This document shows, in pieces, positions 32,639-44,934 of a stretch of 64,000 bases of DNA (its first letter is position 1; each line of letters opens with the position of its first letter). The position numbers and the translations under genes were made by a program. The stretch lies in contig JAJOHG010000040.1 of NCBI GenBank assembly GCA_021029095.1, forward strand, positions 186,001 to 250,000, given 5' to 3'. This DNA comes from Phellopilus nigrolimitatus (lineage: Eukaryota > Basidiomycota > Agaricomycetes > Hymenochaetales > Hymenochaetaceae). The notes under the pieces were generated by a model. It searched no databases. It was not told the origin of the DNA and saw only the letters and a list, made by a program, of their open reading frames with translations.

Positions 32639-33971
32639 ATGCCCAACCTCGACAACCACTACTACTACACGCATCCCCCATCTGTACCTGGGCCGAATGA
32701 GCTTAGTGACATGGCGGGACATCCGAATACTTGGAGTGCGCAGGACTTCGAATACTTTGCCCGCTACATATTTCTCATGGGACAAGCGTCGAGAGTGGCG
32801 CCTGCTAATGAGTTCGCCTTTCGCACACCTACCGAGATGGCTGAATCGAAGACCGCGCGTGCCACAACACAAGCCTGGCTGCACCTAGCGCTTGCAGGAA
32901 TAGTATGTCGCTTTAGCCTCCTTTTCTTGTCTTTGACTGACCTCGTCTCATAGTTGCGAATTCTCGAAGTCAACCTCGACCAACACTCCCACTGTGTTAC
33001 TCTCAACCACGACCAGCTCTTTTTTTTTAAGACCCGCCAGCCCGTCAGTCTCATCGCTCAGCGTGGGTTCAATGTCTACACTTCGCCTTCGTTGGCACGC
33101 GAGTCCGGCTTTGTCGCTGCTTCGGCCGGCACCGCATATATCAATACTATTTCACGCGCGCTTGTCCCGTTTATCAACCGGTACCCTGAGCGTCGCAGGT
33201 GGGGCACAGGCCTCAACGCCTCGGTGAGTTGAATGATTATATATATTTATTATAGTACACTAACATATATTACAGGCTGAAGCATACATTATCCCAGTCA
33301 TCGGAGAGGGTACCCTTGTCCCTACGCATGGCCCGCCTCCACCTGGACTCACGGCTCCTCCGTCTTCGTCTTCGTCTTTGTCTTCGCACAGTATGCCTGG
33401 ACCTGCGTCTGCTTCTCATCACGGAGGCAGCCGCCAATCCCTTGCCCCTCCTTCTCCCATCAATGATGTGAGAGGGAATGCTGGGCAGGACGAATACAAA
33501 GAAAGCCAATGCATGGCAATGCGTCAGGGCGGGCTCGCGGAGTCCACCCCCTTGAACTTGGTTTCGCGTTCTGTCTCAGAGGCGTCATATGAGGACGATG
33601 AGGACGCGAGCTTATGGGAGTCCCTGTCGCAAATCCCTGGCGTCCCGGAGGGTGGTATCCCTGGTATCTGGTTGCCCTCCACGCCTCTCGCGACTGCTCG
33701 TAGCGGCGACGTTGTTGACCTGTCTGAGACGGGTCCTCGCGAGGCGTCGACAGCATTCGCTCTGCAGGGAGGAGGCATGTTCTTCCCGACGCCACAGGGA
33801 CAGCATACCGCGAGGAGGCCATCACCGTCAGGGCGTCACGGTACCAGCCGTATTTCGCATGCGTCCTCGTCTTCGCCGTCTCGCAGGCCTACGCGCTCAA
33901 CTGCGACTCAGCAAGTCGAAGGCGTTGAAGGTGCCTCGCCTCGCAAGCGCCATGGTAAGGGATGTGAGTAG
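32639..33971 (+). CDS. KDZ passenger gene 1, unknown protein, 409 aa
   Basis: Three exons (32639-32902, 32954-33223, 33276-33971) join in phase 0 to 409 residues. The N-terminal about 180 residues look globular: SAQDFEYFARYIF, TTQAWLHLALAGI, LRILEVNLDQHSH, NHDQLFFFKTR, a Gly/Ala/Ser-rich turn with AASAGTAYI, and FINRYPERRRWGTG. The rest is low-complexity Pro/Ser-rich with acidic patches and a basic end (RRPTRS, SPRKRHGKG), probably disordered and nuclear. I recognise no Pfam-type domain. It lies inside the transposon repeats, in the transposase's orientation, with its own TATA-like promoter. A role in transposition, regulation or host interaction is possible but unproven. The end could instead be an intron starting at GGTAAGG. 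Confidence 0.7.
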
Positions 33972-34661
33972 TTTGTGCATCGTTCGCTGGTATGCGCGAA
34001 AAAAAAAATCAAATCGTTTTTTTTTTGCATCACTATATAGTCTCGCTTCAACAATCAAACCCGCTTTGTCTCCTCGTCGATCTTGCTCTGTGCTGTTTGT
34101 CTGTTATCTTCTTGCTGTGTTTGTCATCTTGCAATGTCCGCCCATCTTAGTGTTTGAATCGGCGGCTCATGTACAATAGGTCGCGTCTATTTCAACAATA
34201 GACGCTGAATAACAATGATTTTGTTTTCGCTTCTCCAAAATAACCGAAACATGTACCTGGCGCATGAGAACATATCACAGATACAGTCCTCGTCTGCGCA
34301 TAATCCATCTCCTCCTGTAACCAGTTGTGATCCTGATCCTGCTCCGAATTTGCCGCACGCACCCGCTGGCTTGCATCAATCGCCGAGTCATGTACCTCGT
34401 TCGCGCGCATCGCATACCTCAGCGTCAGAGTCCATTCGATGTGAGCCCATCCGAACAATGTCATGAACTCACACTATGTTCCTGCCACCATAGCAGATAC
34501 ACTATTCCTCACGTCAAGTTTCGGGCTATCTTTGAACATGCTCCGAATAACAAGCTGCAAGATTAATAACCGTCGACTGGGTATTTGGGGCTCAAAACCG
34601 TAGGGGAAAACTCTAGCTTTCTGCTTTCAACGTCTCAGCTAATATTTCGTCTCTTTCTAAC
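33972..34661. other. Spacer between KDZ passenger genes
   Basis: Contains the 3' end of passenger gene 1 and the promoter of passenger gene 2. An 83-codon plus-strand frame (34215-34466) is Ser/Pro/His-rich without motifs, and I do not call it a gene. A short palindrome (CGTCTATTTCAACAATAGACG) lies at 34184-34204. Confidence 0.4.
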
Positions 34662-36046
34662 ATGCCGCTTCAGTATTCTCGGGAGAAGCAACATGCCAGA
34701 GCAAAGTACTACGTCGAGCTCATGACGAAGAAGTACTACAGCGGGAAAAAGCGGACCAAGAAAAACAACCTCAGCCAGGTGCAGCGCAGGGCTGCTGCTG
34801 AGCGTGCTGCTGTAACCAATAAAGCGATCTATGCTGATATCTCGGCTGAGTGGGCTAGGCAAGACGAGGTAATCCGCGAGCTTGCGTTCAAGCACAATAT
34901 GCACTTTCGGAAGATGAAGCGCAAGTTGCTTCGCCTTTCGACATTCGGGAAGGCACGCAAAGTTAACGGATGGAACGCCTGGCTCCATTGCATGGCACTG
35001 AAGATAAACGAGGGTGAGTTCTAATTTATTTGTTTTTGTACGTCCATTTCAAACTCATTACCCCCCTAGACCTACCGCCTGGCGAAAAGGCGAAACTCGC
35101 GGACCTTCAAGCAATTGCGTGCAGTGCGGACACGTACAGCGACATCTCCCCAGAAGACTTACAGGCTATGAAGACTTGCCACGCACAGTGGCGCTTGCTA
35201 AAAGCGAAAGGCAGCCGTATGCAGAATAAGGCCATCGCGCATGATGTGCGCTGCACGGTTAATGCTATGGAACAAGAGGTACGCAAGCTGTCAACTTATC
35301 TTTCCTATTAAGCTCATATAATGCTCTAGCTCATAGACCTTAGTGCACGTTGCGAAAGCTCGTCACTGCTAATCGTCGCACGCCGTTCGGCCCACAGCAC
35401 ATACAGCCCCTACTACACAGCCGATGACAGCGCGCGCAATTTCATCGAGCTCGGCCTGGGGATAAGCCTTCATGAGTTCTGTACCAAGTTTGAAGCCTAC
35501 GCACTAATGGGTCTCGATGGTATCGCAAAGAACGACAATCAGCGTCGCACTCTGCTCAAAAGACATTTGCGGATGCTTGTTAAGATGGGTTTGCGTGCGT
35601 TTTATCATTGGTCCACACTATCCTCTTCCGTGCTAATCGTATTTACAGGAAACATTACTGGCAAGCCAGCGTTGGAAATGAAATGGAAAAACTACGAAAT
35701 CGACATTGTTAGCGAGCATCACGTGGCGCTTACGGGTTGGCCGTCTGCTAGTATGAACCTCGATTCCCTGTCCACGGTCACCCTCAACAAAATTATTGAT
35801 GCGTTCGATTCCGGAGAATGCAAGTGGATCCTCTTGTCAGCGGAAGATCTTGCTGCTCGCCGCGAACAGAGTTCAGGTGGCGAGCTTTCGAAGCCGCCGC
35901 GCAAGACTCGTGTCGATGCCGGTGTGCAACGTGGGCCGTATAAGAAGTCGTCGGGGTCAGCAAGATCAATGGAATCGCCGAGCGAGGATGAAGAAGCAGG
36001 TGCACCTCTTTCGAACGAGTACATAGATGATTCCGATGACAATTAG
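34662..36046 (+). CDS. KDZ passenger gene 2, unknown protein, 407 aa
   Basis: Four exons (34662-35013, 35070-35278, 35330-35594, 35649-36046) sum to 1224 nt, 407 residues, all junctions in phase. The N-terminus is strongly basic (MPLQYSREKQHARAKYY, GKKRTKKNN) with a long charged helix through LRLSTFGKARKVNGWNAW. The middle contains DISPEDLQAMKTCHAQWRLL and a helical part around SLHEFCTKFEAYAL. The last exon has MKWKNYEIDIVSEHHVALTGWP, a DALxxGECKW-like segment and an acidic serine-rich tail. No known domain was recognised. The basic N-terminus suggests DNA or nucleosome contact (inference). It is co-oriented with the transposase and passenger gene 1 and lies next to the right inverted repeat. 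Confidence 0.72.
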
Positions 36047-36288
36047 CTCACCCCCGACCGTACTTTGTTTTCTTGATACTGTCTGCCGTCCAATGCACTT
36101 TGCAAATGCTCTACATGATATAGATTAGAAGTTAATATACACATCGTAAATTGGTCCACATAGCAAAAAAGAATAAGTCAAAGGATAAAGAAATGAGTGA
36201 GATATTCCACAATACTTGAGCTCATCGTTGACAACGGTGAGCACGGACAGTGGACAGTGATCGGCTATGCGGCAGACGAGCGGAGATC

Positions 36289-36893
36289 GAGGATCGGCAT
36301 CATCGCCACAGGCCCAGAACGCTTCTCGGCACTGGTATTGATTTGCTGACAAATTACAGTGCCACAGTTTCAGAACGCTTCTCGGCACTCTGCGGTAATG
36401 ATCTGCTGACAAATTATAGTGATATTCATTTGATGTGAGCCGTAAATTTTGTTTCATACTGCAATCATGCAGACCGTAAGGAAAAATAAGACAAATGTAA
36501 TCTAAATACAAAATGGTACACAGAGCAAAAAAAACGGAGTCAAACGGTGAAGAAATGAGCAAGATAGTCGTGCTCATCGTCGGCGACGACGAGCTCGACA
36601 GGTAGACGATGATCGGACGCTGAGGAGTGATGGGCGGGGATTGTCGGGGAAGTGCGGGAGACGTCGGAGAACCTTATTCACATTGCCGAGACATGCTCCG
36701 GTGACTGGTAGCCGGTGGTCCGGAACGTGCTCCAGATCCCCGTGACCTGCTCGAAATTTCTTTTCTAAAGCTCAGATATATTGCCAGTATTCTGGGCAGT
36801 ATAGGCCGACACGCTTTATTCAACCACCTTAGGCGGTGTTACCGACCGCGTGACACCGTCTAACTAGTTACGTTTATGTGTAAGCCGCAGGTG
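36289..36893 (-). repeat. Right terminal inverted repeat of KDZ element
   Basis: About 605 bp matching the reverse complement of 19651-20248. The subterminal repeat units are present, with one extra partial unit (CAGTGCCGAGAAGCGTTCT occurs twice on the minus strand). The outermost bases CCGCAGGTG mirror the left CACCTGCGG. Confidence 0.85.
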
Positions 36894-36901
36894 CGTGAGT
36901 C
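36894..36901. repeat. 8-bp target-site duplication of KDZ element (right)
   Basis: CGTGAGTC, identical to 19643-19650. Confidence 0.85.
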
Positions 36902-39727
36902 CGTGTCACCAGGCAGCCAAGCAGCGCAGATTATTTGTGAAATTGCAATCATGCCGATTAGGTTTCGATTGAGGAGCCTCGGGAGTTCTGCAATAATTGT
37001 TTGTGATCGATTGCTAGCAACTTTTCGCATTTATTCCAATGTTGGCGTCAGAAATCATAGTTAAAGCTTTGATATTGAGACGTCGTTCTGTTCGCTTCTT
37101 TTCCTACAAGTAAGTGAGCCACACGAGACTATAAAATTAAATATGCTCACAAACCTCCTGTACATGATAACCCTCAATCATGGGATTTCGTAACTACCGA
37201 GCTGCTTGATCTCGAGCTCCTTCAACCAGTCAATAATTAATCGAGTTTATCCGAAGATGAAGAACGAACAGGCACGCACTTCATGTGGACATCGGCACGA
37301 AGGGAAGGCCGCCGTCTTCAGCTCTCCGCCAATCAGGTGGTCCACTCTCTAAAAGGAAAGGTCGCCGTTCCGTAAACACGTGACAAACCTCTGTTAAATT
37401 CCTTGAACTTCGCATTCTTTCTCTTGCATTCCCTCCTTTTTTTTTTTTTCAAGGAAACAAGCAGTTTCTAATACATATCAGTGATTATGGGCTATTTGAT
37501 ATCAAGCTTTCCGGAAACTTCCTGTGCATGCCAATGAACTCGTCGTTCTACGCCGCCTTTCAGGACAATCACATATGACTGCTGTCGCTCTTGCTGTGCA
37601 TGACTATGTCTGGCTATGACATTGCTGCTCGTACTCTGGTCTCGTGCTGTATCGCTTTTTCTCAAATCAAGCTTCGATTCAACCCCACGGAACTGCGTAT
37701 TTCGTTGTTGACACACAAGACACCTGCACGTCCGGACTGTCTTTCCTTCATAGGACAGAGTAATGTGCGGTCGTTTTTTGAGCTTTGAGTCTTCAGTTTC
37801 TAAGGATAACAATCTTCCCAGCCATTTTTTTGCAGCATTTATAAGGTCTAATCCTAGCTTTATCACCGCTTCAAGAGTAATGCACGAATGCCAGGCACAA
37901 TCTTGGAGAAAAGAGGGAATCCCAAGAAAAGGATTGGGAGGTGAGAACATTTTCGTTTTCAAATTCAGCCAGGCTTCTAAATGCTTCCAGCCGTCCGCCG
38001 ATACCATGCTTCTCATTTCTCACTCTTCTTCAATGGAGACACAGGAGTCAACCTCTTCCTACATAAGCGATCGGAGATAGACAGCAACCCAACTACCAGT
38101 GACTCTATTCGGTTCCTCGGGCTTTTGACATCTCGGCCCACCTTGAGCTAAGTCAGTATCTGAGTCTCATTCAGTTCGAATAATCTCGCGAAGTCTGACA
38201 AAGGAAGCTCGGATGTTGGGCGTGCTCGGACACTAAACTCGACCGCGCATTCTTTAACGGATTTCCCATTTATTATGCGAACCCAAAGTCCGCTCTAAAT
38301 TCTCAAGGAAATACACGCTTTTTTATTCGAGTTGTCTAGGCGTCTCCTGAAGAAGATCGACTTGAAGACAGTTGTGACACTACATTGAAATCTGGGAACA
38401 TTCAAGGTAATGTTTATTCTTAATTTATTCATTGCTTTTATACTTATAGGCACTGTCAGAAACTGTCTAGAGGTCTAGCAAAGTAGTCCCGAAGGACTCT
38501 GAACGAATATGAGACGGCTAGAGAATGAACCAATTCTACGTTGACGTTGGCAAGTTTCGACTAGCTACAGATTGAACTTATCTGATTAAATGGGTCCGTA
38601 CCGCAGGTGAGTCTAGGCCAACAACAATCTAATGCAGCGTTCTGAGTGTCCCCTTATCTACGAAAAATCCACCCCGTACCAAAGTCGATACGTCATGTCG
38701 CAGAGCTCGATCTCTCTAGAGCGTCTCCCATCTCCATAGTGATATAGGAGAAATTGTGTCGTATATTGCATCAGACATTGGCCTAAGAGACGATGCAATT
38801 ACAAGTGAACTTGTCTACCTTTCGGTCAGCGGCCGTCGTCGCCGGGCGCCTCATCGAAGTCTCGCTGATTATGCTGCAAGAAACCACGCAGCTGCGTAAT
38901 ATTTCAATAAGTGCCATGATGCGCAGGTTCATCGACCAAGATAGGCGTCGCCATGTACATAACCGCCGAGTAAGCGACCTGGACCATTGTATTCCCCTTT
39001 TCACGTCTTCTGTTTCAATCACACTTTTACCCTTGCTAATTCAAAATATTCACTGACTCGCATCGCAATATAATGCAGGCTCTTTGCGGAAACAAATTCA
39101 CCCCATAGAAGTCGCAGCCGGCGCATTCGTGCCTAGCTCGTGCACGCGTACACATCTGCAATTGCAACGGTCAGCTCTTTCTTTACTCTCTTTGTTTAAT
39201 CATCCATCTGCTCATATGTGGACTCATCAGCATACCGTCGAGCGGAGGGATCACCACCAAGTCCGGATTTCAGATAAAATTGCAAAGAGAAGAGGTATGA
39301 GCGCTGGAAATGGGGCGCGCCGGAGCGTGTAATGTCGGTGTGGATGAGGACGGAGATAACGATGTCGCCTCGGGGATGTACATGTATGATACCGATGCCG
39401 TTGTGAACGGAGCTCACTGACATCGAGTGGCTTTCGCGCAACCAAGCAGCGTCATTCTTTTGATATCGCCCAGGAAGTCTGGATGCTATGATTCAATAAT
39501 CTTCCGCTTCAAACACGGACTCGCTTCTCACGTACATTCTGAAGGCCTGCAATAAGCAAAGCTTAGTTAAGAGTCTGCGGGACTAGGGATTCACGATTTA
39601 TTTATGTTGAAGAATGCTCAAGCGATGTACGATCTCGATATCATATACTTGTATAGTGTCCAAGCTCTTCCGCCGGTATGCAAGTTAAATGAGACCAACG
39701 TCGCCGTCTCATACCACCAAGAACCCC
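36902..39727. other. Unassigned region
   Basis: Mostly AT-rich intergenic DNA with a T-run near 37440. The only frame of note is a 174-codon minus-strand frame at 37492-38016, listed separately. No splice-linked exons with motifs were found elsewhere. The right end holds the 3' UTR of the GH79 gene. Confidence 0.35.
37492..38016 (-). CDS. Hypothetical reading frame, 174 aa
   Basis: ATG at 38016, 174 codons, stop at 37492. The product is mixed, with a hydrophobic helix-like stretch (SCITLEAVIKLGLDLINAAKKWL) and a basic C-terminal half containing CRCLVC. I recognise no family. It stands alone, and no neighbouring exon could be joined. Chance openness cannot be excluded. Confidence 0.25.
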   Translation of the reverse strand: MRSMVSADGWKHLEAWLNLKTKMFSPPNPFLGIPSFLQDCAWHSCITLEAVIKLGLDLINAAKKWLGRLLSLETEDSKLKKRPHITLSYEGKTVRTCRCLVCQQRNTQFRGVESKLDLRKSDTARDQSTSSNVIARHSHAQQERQQSYVIVLKGGVERRVHWHAQEVSGKLDIK

Positions 39728-41612
39728 TCAGCTCAAATAAACAATTACGGCCTCCGAGTCCTGAACGCTCACCACTACCTCACCACCGTTCACTGAGACG
39801 CTCTCCAAAGTTTGCGTTCCAACAGACTCGCAGTTCTCATCGAAAGTTCCGCCGCCAATCGATACGCCCGAGCCCGCAAGAGACGTCGCATTCGGTGCAC
39901 TCAGCCTTTTCACACTCACTGCTTGTAGAGACGAGTCGATTCCGGAGAGCGAGATGTTCGTGACGGAGCGAGTTCCAGAGCCAGCGAAGTACACGGAGTT
40001 GTAGAGGAGGACTCGGGTAGGGGCGGATGAAGAATCCGGGAAGGAGGCGTACGCGCCAATCGTAGAAGACCCCGCGTCGAGCATTACTAGATGTGTCGAA
40101 GAAGAGGTGCCGAGGAATTCGGAGACGAATATTGCGCCATAGTACGGCGCGAAGACACTGGAGTTTCCCCAGAAGCAGTATGGCTAGAGATTTCAATGTT
40201 GTTAGAATGCACAAATCGAAGGTCGTAGAATGTGCTTACACAATCGCCAATGGTACCCTGGTGGAAATACAGACGGTCGACGCCTGTAAGGGCGCCTTGT
40301 AGGACATAATCCATTACCCATAGGCCGGCGCCGAATGTTGGGCTGATCCCACCGCCTCCGCACGTTGCTAGGAAGAGGCCGTCAATTCAGATGTTCGCTC
40401 TTCATTCATCTTCATTTGACTAACCAGAGTTGGTCTCCCCGAGGAAGTAACTCTTGCCTTGTGCATGTGCCGCACTCGCCTCAGAAGCGTACTTGCTCGT
40501 ATAGCTTACGGTCCCGCTTGATTGTCAAGTTGCAGATTTCAGATCACCATTGGAAATCAATACGCCTTCTTTTATGAAATAAATGCGCTTCATGGGGCTC
40601 ACGAATGGTTCATCAGACTCTCAAGGTCCGTTGACGCGCCTCCGCATGCGGATTGGGGGTACGAATGCCCGGAAAACGTCTTCACAAACGTGATGGCGTC
40701 CCCAAGGAGTGGTATCAAGCCCGATGTCGACCAGGACGGGTATGACAGGTATACTGCTCCCTGGAAGACGTTACCAACCTACGTTCGGATTAAAAAAAAA
40801 ATCAGTAGAATATCGAGAGTGGACAGAGTAGATGTTTTACCGAGGAGGAGATAGACGTAAACCAGCTTTTCTGACTTTCTCCGTCCGTTGTGGGTGACCA
40901 CGATTCGCCGGAAGGGACAATGGGCGAACTTCCCGCATAGACTTCGCGCGACGTCAGAAAAACAGCGAAAAGACAAATATAGCTCTGCTTTAGTGTCGCT
41001 ATCTGCGAGAATAAACATAGACTCACGGTCCGGTTCGTTTCCTAGTTCGAATGCCAGCAAGCCCTTTACACGCTGCACAGCCTCCTCTGCAGCCTCCTGA
41101 GTGTTCGCGATATCATTGAGTTGACGATTTAGCCCGATGGTGACATCGCCCGCCAATTCTCCGGCAAGCGTAAAAAACGATGGCCCGTACGTGAGGGAGT
41201 CTGGCGCGTCATTGGGGGAGGCAACCGTGTAGTTCACTGCGCTGGACAGAGATGGATCGTATGTTGCTCGATCCCTTCCCAATTCATTTGATAGTAGAGT
41301 CGTAAATGGATTTCTTGATACGAAGATTAAAGTGTCTCACTGTGTTGTCCCACCAATCCTCACCGCAGGAGGCGCATCTCGCAATGCCGCGATATTCGAT
41401 AGACACGCTGTCGTCCCACTGAGCTCAGTATATTCTGGAAATGCAAAGAACTCTATCGAGACGCTCAGAAGCGAAGGGTCGACAATGACCGCAGAAGTGG
41501 TAGCTGCAGTGGGAACGGAGAATGATGTGGTAGTAGTGGTCTGGGCCTTTGCGAGCTGAAGCGAATATACCACAGAAAGGAGCACAGTACAAGAAATGCG
41601 CTTTCCAGACAT
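39728..41612 (-). CDS. Secreted GH79 glycoside hydrolase (beta-glucuronidase-like)
   Basis: Seven exons (41612-41341, 41274-41027, 40941-40841, 40778-40603, 40516-40425, 40367-40240, 40183-39728) sum to 490 residues. The start at 41612 gives a signal peptide (MSGKRISCTVLLSVVYSLQLAKAQ) and a Thr-rich linker. SVSIEFFAFPEY, VRIGGTTQ and YGPSFF are GH79 N-terminal features. FELGNEPD near residue 171 carries the acid/base Glu, and YFLGETNS near 294 the nucleophile Glu. LYFHQGT and the beta-rich C-terminal part (GTRSVTNISLSGID, VSVNGGEVVVSV) complete the family fold. Family members remove terminal glucuronate or 4-O-methyl-glucuronate from glycans such as arabinogalactan outside the cell. No lesions were seen. 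Confidence 0.88.
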
Positions 41613-43090
41613 TCGTCCTAAGGGATAAAACAAGGAAAAGGGAATAACGAGCTCGTCAAGACAACGACAAAATGGGTCCAGATGTTTTCAGTATGAGCTG
41701 GTGGTAGGATCCGAATTTTTCTCGGATCAGAAACTAAAAATTGCGAAAGCCACGTCGGATAGGAACGATGAATTTATATGGTTCAAAGAGTTCGTAGAAC
41801 GCACCAGGAACATCAGTCATGGGGTCACAATGCAATATTAAGGTCGCGAGAAGAGAGTTGAAGAAACACATAAACGTCGCATAGAACGCAGCCCGATTAC
41901 ATATTTGCCAGATTACGGGTTGTCAACTTCAGAGCAGATTCCATGAAGCAAATATCGACTGTTATAAACCAGGCATTAGGTGCTCGTCGCATGGTAACAA
42001 TGGGGGCAATGTTGCCATCGTAAGACTGGCGAAGTCATTGAAGCTTCCCGGACGGGCCGGCTTCATCGAATATCCAGCTGAAGGAGTCACAAGACTGTCT
42101 CTGATCGTCGCAGAATGCATTTTGCCTTTCAACCAGAAACTTCTCGAAGCCATTTGCGAAAGGAAGCTGCAGCTTCACAGTATTCGGCTAATACCCAGTG
42201 GGGCATCCGTATGACATGTTGTCTGCAAAAACAGGCCGTGAAGAAACCATCTGACATATATCAGCAAATCGTCGCGTCCACCACAATGCCGCCCGGCGCG
42301 AGATCGGGAAACTCCAGGAAGAAAAGAAAACATGAGCACGGTTCGGAATGTGGACGCGTGCGAGGTTTGAAGCTTCAAGGACAAGGACAATCGTTGCTTG
42401 AGGACAGCTAGGTGCAGAGCTCCGCGACCGAATCTAAGGCGTGAGACATAGTTGCTAAATGTGGATGTAAAGTCTAGATTACATATACACTTCTAGCCGG
42501 CAAATGCCAGTTTTTGCCAAGGCAAAATGACAAATCTCACCAATTTGAGTTTTGCCCCCGCTATCGAAGTTTGCACATGCAGAGACTTTTGCGTAGAAAA
42601 AACAGCTGAGGAGCTCGAATCAGTCCGGGCGATCTCACGGATCGATTTTCTCTGACATTTTGCAAAGCGGAACTATCACGTCAGCTTCTGTATTGCTTAT
42701 TGGCGACTTTCTTTTCTCCATTTGAGTCTTTCGAGGGTCACCGTCTCTTTACAAAAAAAGTGTATGCAGTTGATCACGGCACGGAAAGCAGTGCGATATC
42801 TATTGGGATACGATTTTGTGGATCTCGAAAGCAAAGGAAAGTGTTAAAAGAATGAATGAGACGCCGATGGTTAAGTCACGGAAAACAAACCGAATTCGCA
42901 AACTGCGAGTTCGAACACACAAATGTACCAGACTCTGAGCCAGGTCAATAACGAATGGATGTGGTGCCGTCTGCTAGAAATCGCAGCGCTAGAAATATGA
43001 AATATGACGGCCTAGACCCGCAAGACGTTGTGTTTCCTATCGAATGAGGGCTGAGACTCCGTGTTAGTTTCGTAATCATCAGGTATCATA
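41613..43090. other. Unassigned region between GH79 and DUF6534 gene 1
   Basis: The first part is the upstream region of the GH79 gene. Short open frames on both strands (up to 98 codons) lack motifs. No repeats were noticed. Confidence 0.4.
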
Positions 43091-44934
43091 TCAGAAGAAA
43101 TCTATGATAGCGTTCAGAACGCATCCGAATAAATGAGCACTCGAAACGCTTACTCCTAAGCTTCTTTTGCGGTCCGTGTCGGGAGATTTGAGGTCCAGCG
43201 TGTGCCGATTGACAGTCTGAGGAAGAGAAGTATCGCCACTAGAGCGAGTTTCTGGAAAGTGTGTTGAGTACTTACTGTGTTAACGTTCACCGATGTTTGA
43301 TTGACGTTCACGGAGTTAGGACCCAAACGTCCCATTTGGTATGAGGATGTCGCAATACCCGAGCCGGTGTCCTGACCAACACCTGCAACGCTCGCCCTAG
43401 CGTTCAAACTATTAAAAAAAATCCCCAGTTATGATGATGGTAGACAATGCATAGAAAAATATGGTGCTCGTACGTTGCATAGAGTGTATTTGAGTACACT
43501 GGAAAGCTCCGTTAAAACAACATCACGACTTGACAGATATAAGCTCACGCTTGCTGACGCAGACGAAAAACGTTATATAGATAAACGCATTTGGGTACAA
43601 TGAAATCTACGACCCCTCATTAGCATAGTCACGCTCAACATCATGAAGTATTCACATACGAAAATTAGCGACATCAGCGCGCATAAGCTCGTTAGCAATC
43701 CCGTGTTAATTGTAAACAAGATTAAGCGGTTTATGATCGTCTCGGAGCGCGAGAATCCCGTGCGCGAACGTTGGAGCAGGAATATGAGTGTGAAAGCGAT
43801 CATGATGTCGCTCGCCGCCCCAAGGATGTTGATTGAACGCGATTCGTTGAATATCGCCCGTAGCTCGTCGAACGAAGCTAATACCGCACTGTTTTAAGGA
43901 GTCAAGATGGATAAGTCATTTAGAATCAGAAAAATATTGATAGGGCGTTGGCGCGTTAAAAACAACTTACGCCTTGGCAAAATACACTGAGTTTAAAATA
44001 AGTATGCGTGAGTAAGCTAAGTTATTACGCGGCATACTGATATTCACGCACGAATGGCAGAGATAAACTCCCCCAATACCAGGAGCATCAAGAAGGAAAC
44101 GACGAATATATTTTGGTGGCTCACTGTCGTGCAGCGTGAGAGGTGAGAAAATTCTGCAGTATGAAGGACGTACATTTCCAGACGCGGTAAACCAGGAGCG
44201 ACTGCACGAGGAGACAAATAATTCCCTACGATTGATAGGAATAAGCAAGGAAACAATGTACCGCTATCTAGATGCTTACGCTCATGAGCACCATGACCTA
44301 AAAACCGGCTAATTAGAGGAAGCAGATTAAAGAATACAGAGGCATGTCGTACCACAAGACTTTTCACAAGGTGTGTCAGAAAGAGCGGGTTCCCGTAGTT
44401 CGTGATCAGATACGTGTAGCCCGAATGTATTATCAGACCTTGGTGCACGCTATCAAAGACCCAGACAGTTATAACCTGAGTGTCGCGCTATTTTAAGAAA
44501 ATAATAAAAAATCGCAAATCGAAAAAGACTCACAAGAGTCTTTATCCACCGCTTGTCTTCCGGATACATCTATACAACACCAGACATGATTTGGCTGGTG
44601 CATGAAAAAAATGTCGAACATCGAACGTACGTTGAAATAATAGTAAAGCTGCACGCATCCAACACCCCACAAACTGTACGCAGACAACCATCAGATACTT
44701 TCTGAAAAGCCTACATCACTAGAGACGCCTACGCCATAGAAAGCCTGCGTCAAAAGCGGGACATCAGTTGGAGGTCCGAGCGTAAGAATAAGTAGGGCGG
44801 GAACTTACACGACAGCCAGATAAAGCGCGCCCATCTGCAAACATTAAATGAAAGGGCTTGTAAGAGCTCGAGGAAGATTACGACGGAAGACGTACAGTGT
44901 TGTCCAAGGCAGGCAATCCCGTCGCTGGATTCAT
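43091..44934 (-). CDS. DUF6534-family membrane protein, tandem copy 1
   Basis: About 330 residues in roughly ten short exons. ATG at 44934 opens MNPATGLPALDNT. Then come MGALYLAVVLSMALWGVG-type TM1 exons, YYYFN, MYPEDKRWIKTL, an exon with HQGLIIHSGYTYLITNYGNP, FLVYRVW-like and NIFVVSFLMLLVLGEFISAI exons, and the diagnostic DUF6534 exon (ASDIMIAFTLIFLLQRSRTGF, ETIINRLILFTINTGLLTS). The tail contains LNARASVAG and ends IIDFF, stop 43091. One junction near 43505-43560 is unresolved: the acceptor reads AACGG where copy 2 has AACAG, which could impair this copy. DUF6534 proteins are multi-pass membrane proteins of unknown function expanded in Agaricomycetes. Confidence 0.75.

Larger units (their letters stand above)
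19651..36893 (+). mobile_element. KDZ-superfamily DNA transposon, 17.2 kb, complete
   Basis: Both ends start with the same inverted sequence (CACCTGCGGCTTACACATAA outward-in), extend as inverted repeats of about 600 bp, and are flanked by an 8-bp direct repeat. Inside, all on the plus strand, are a nine-exon KDZ (Kyakuja-Dileera-Zisupton) transposase and two multi-exon passenger genes of unknown function. A 7.5 kb Ty3/gypsy element is nested between the transposase and the passengers. Without it the KDZ element is about 9.7 kb. All three genes read open across every exon, and the duplication is perfect, so the element may still be active or has moved recently. Confidence 0.9.

Noticed and set aside
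34184..34204. Short palindrome CGTCTATT...AATAGACG as a terminator or transposon end
   Set aside because: Too short and isolated; no flanking duplication or second copy noticed.
32639..36046. Passenger genes as TET/JBP dioxygenases, which are known KDZ associates
   Set aside because: No HxD...H...R dioxygenase signature is visible in either protein.
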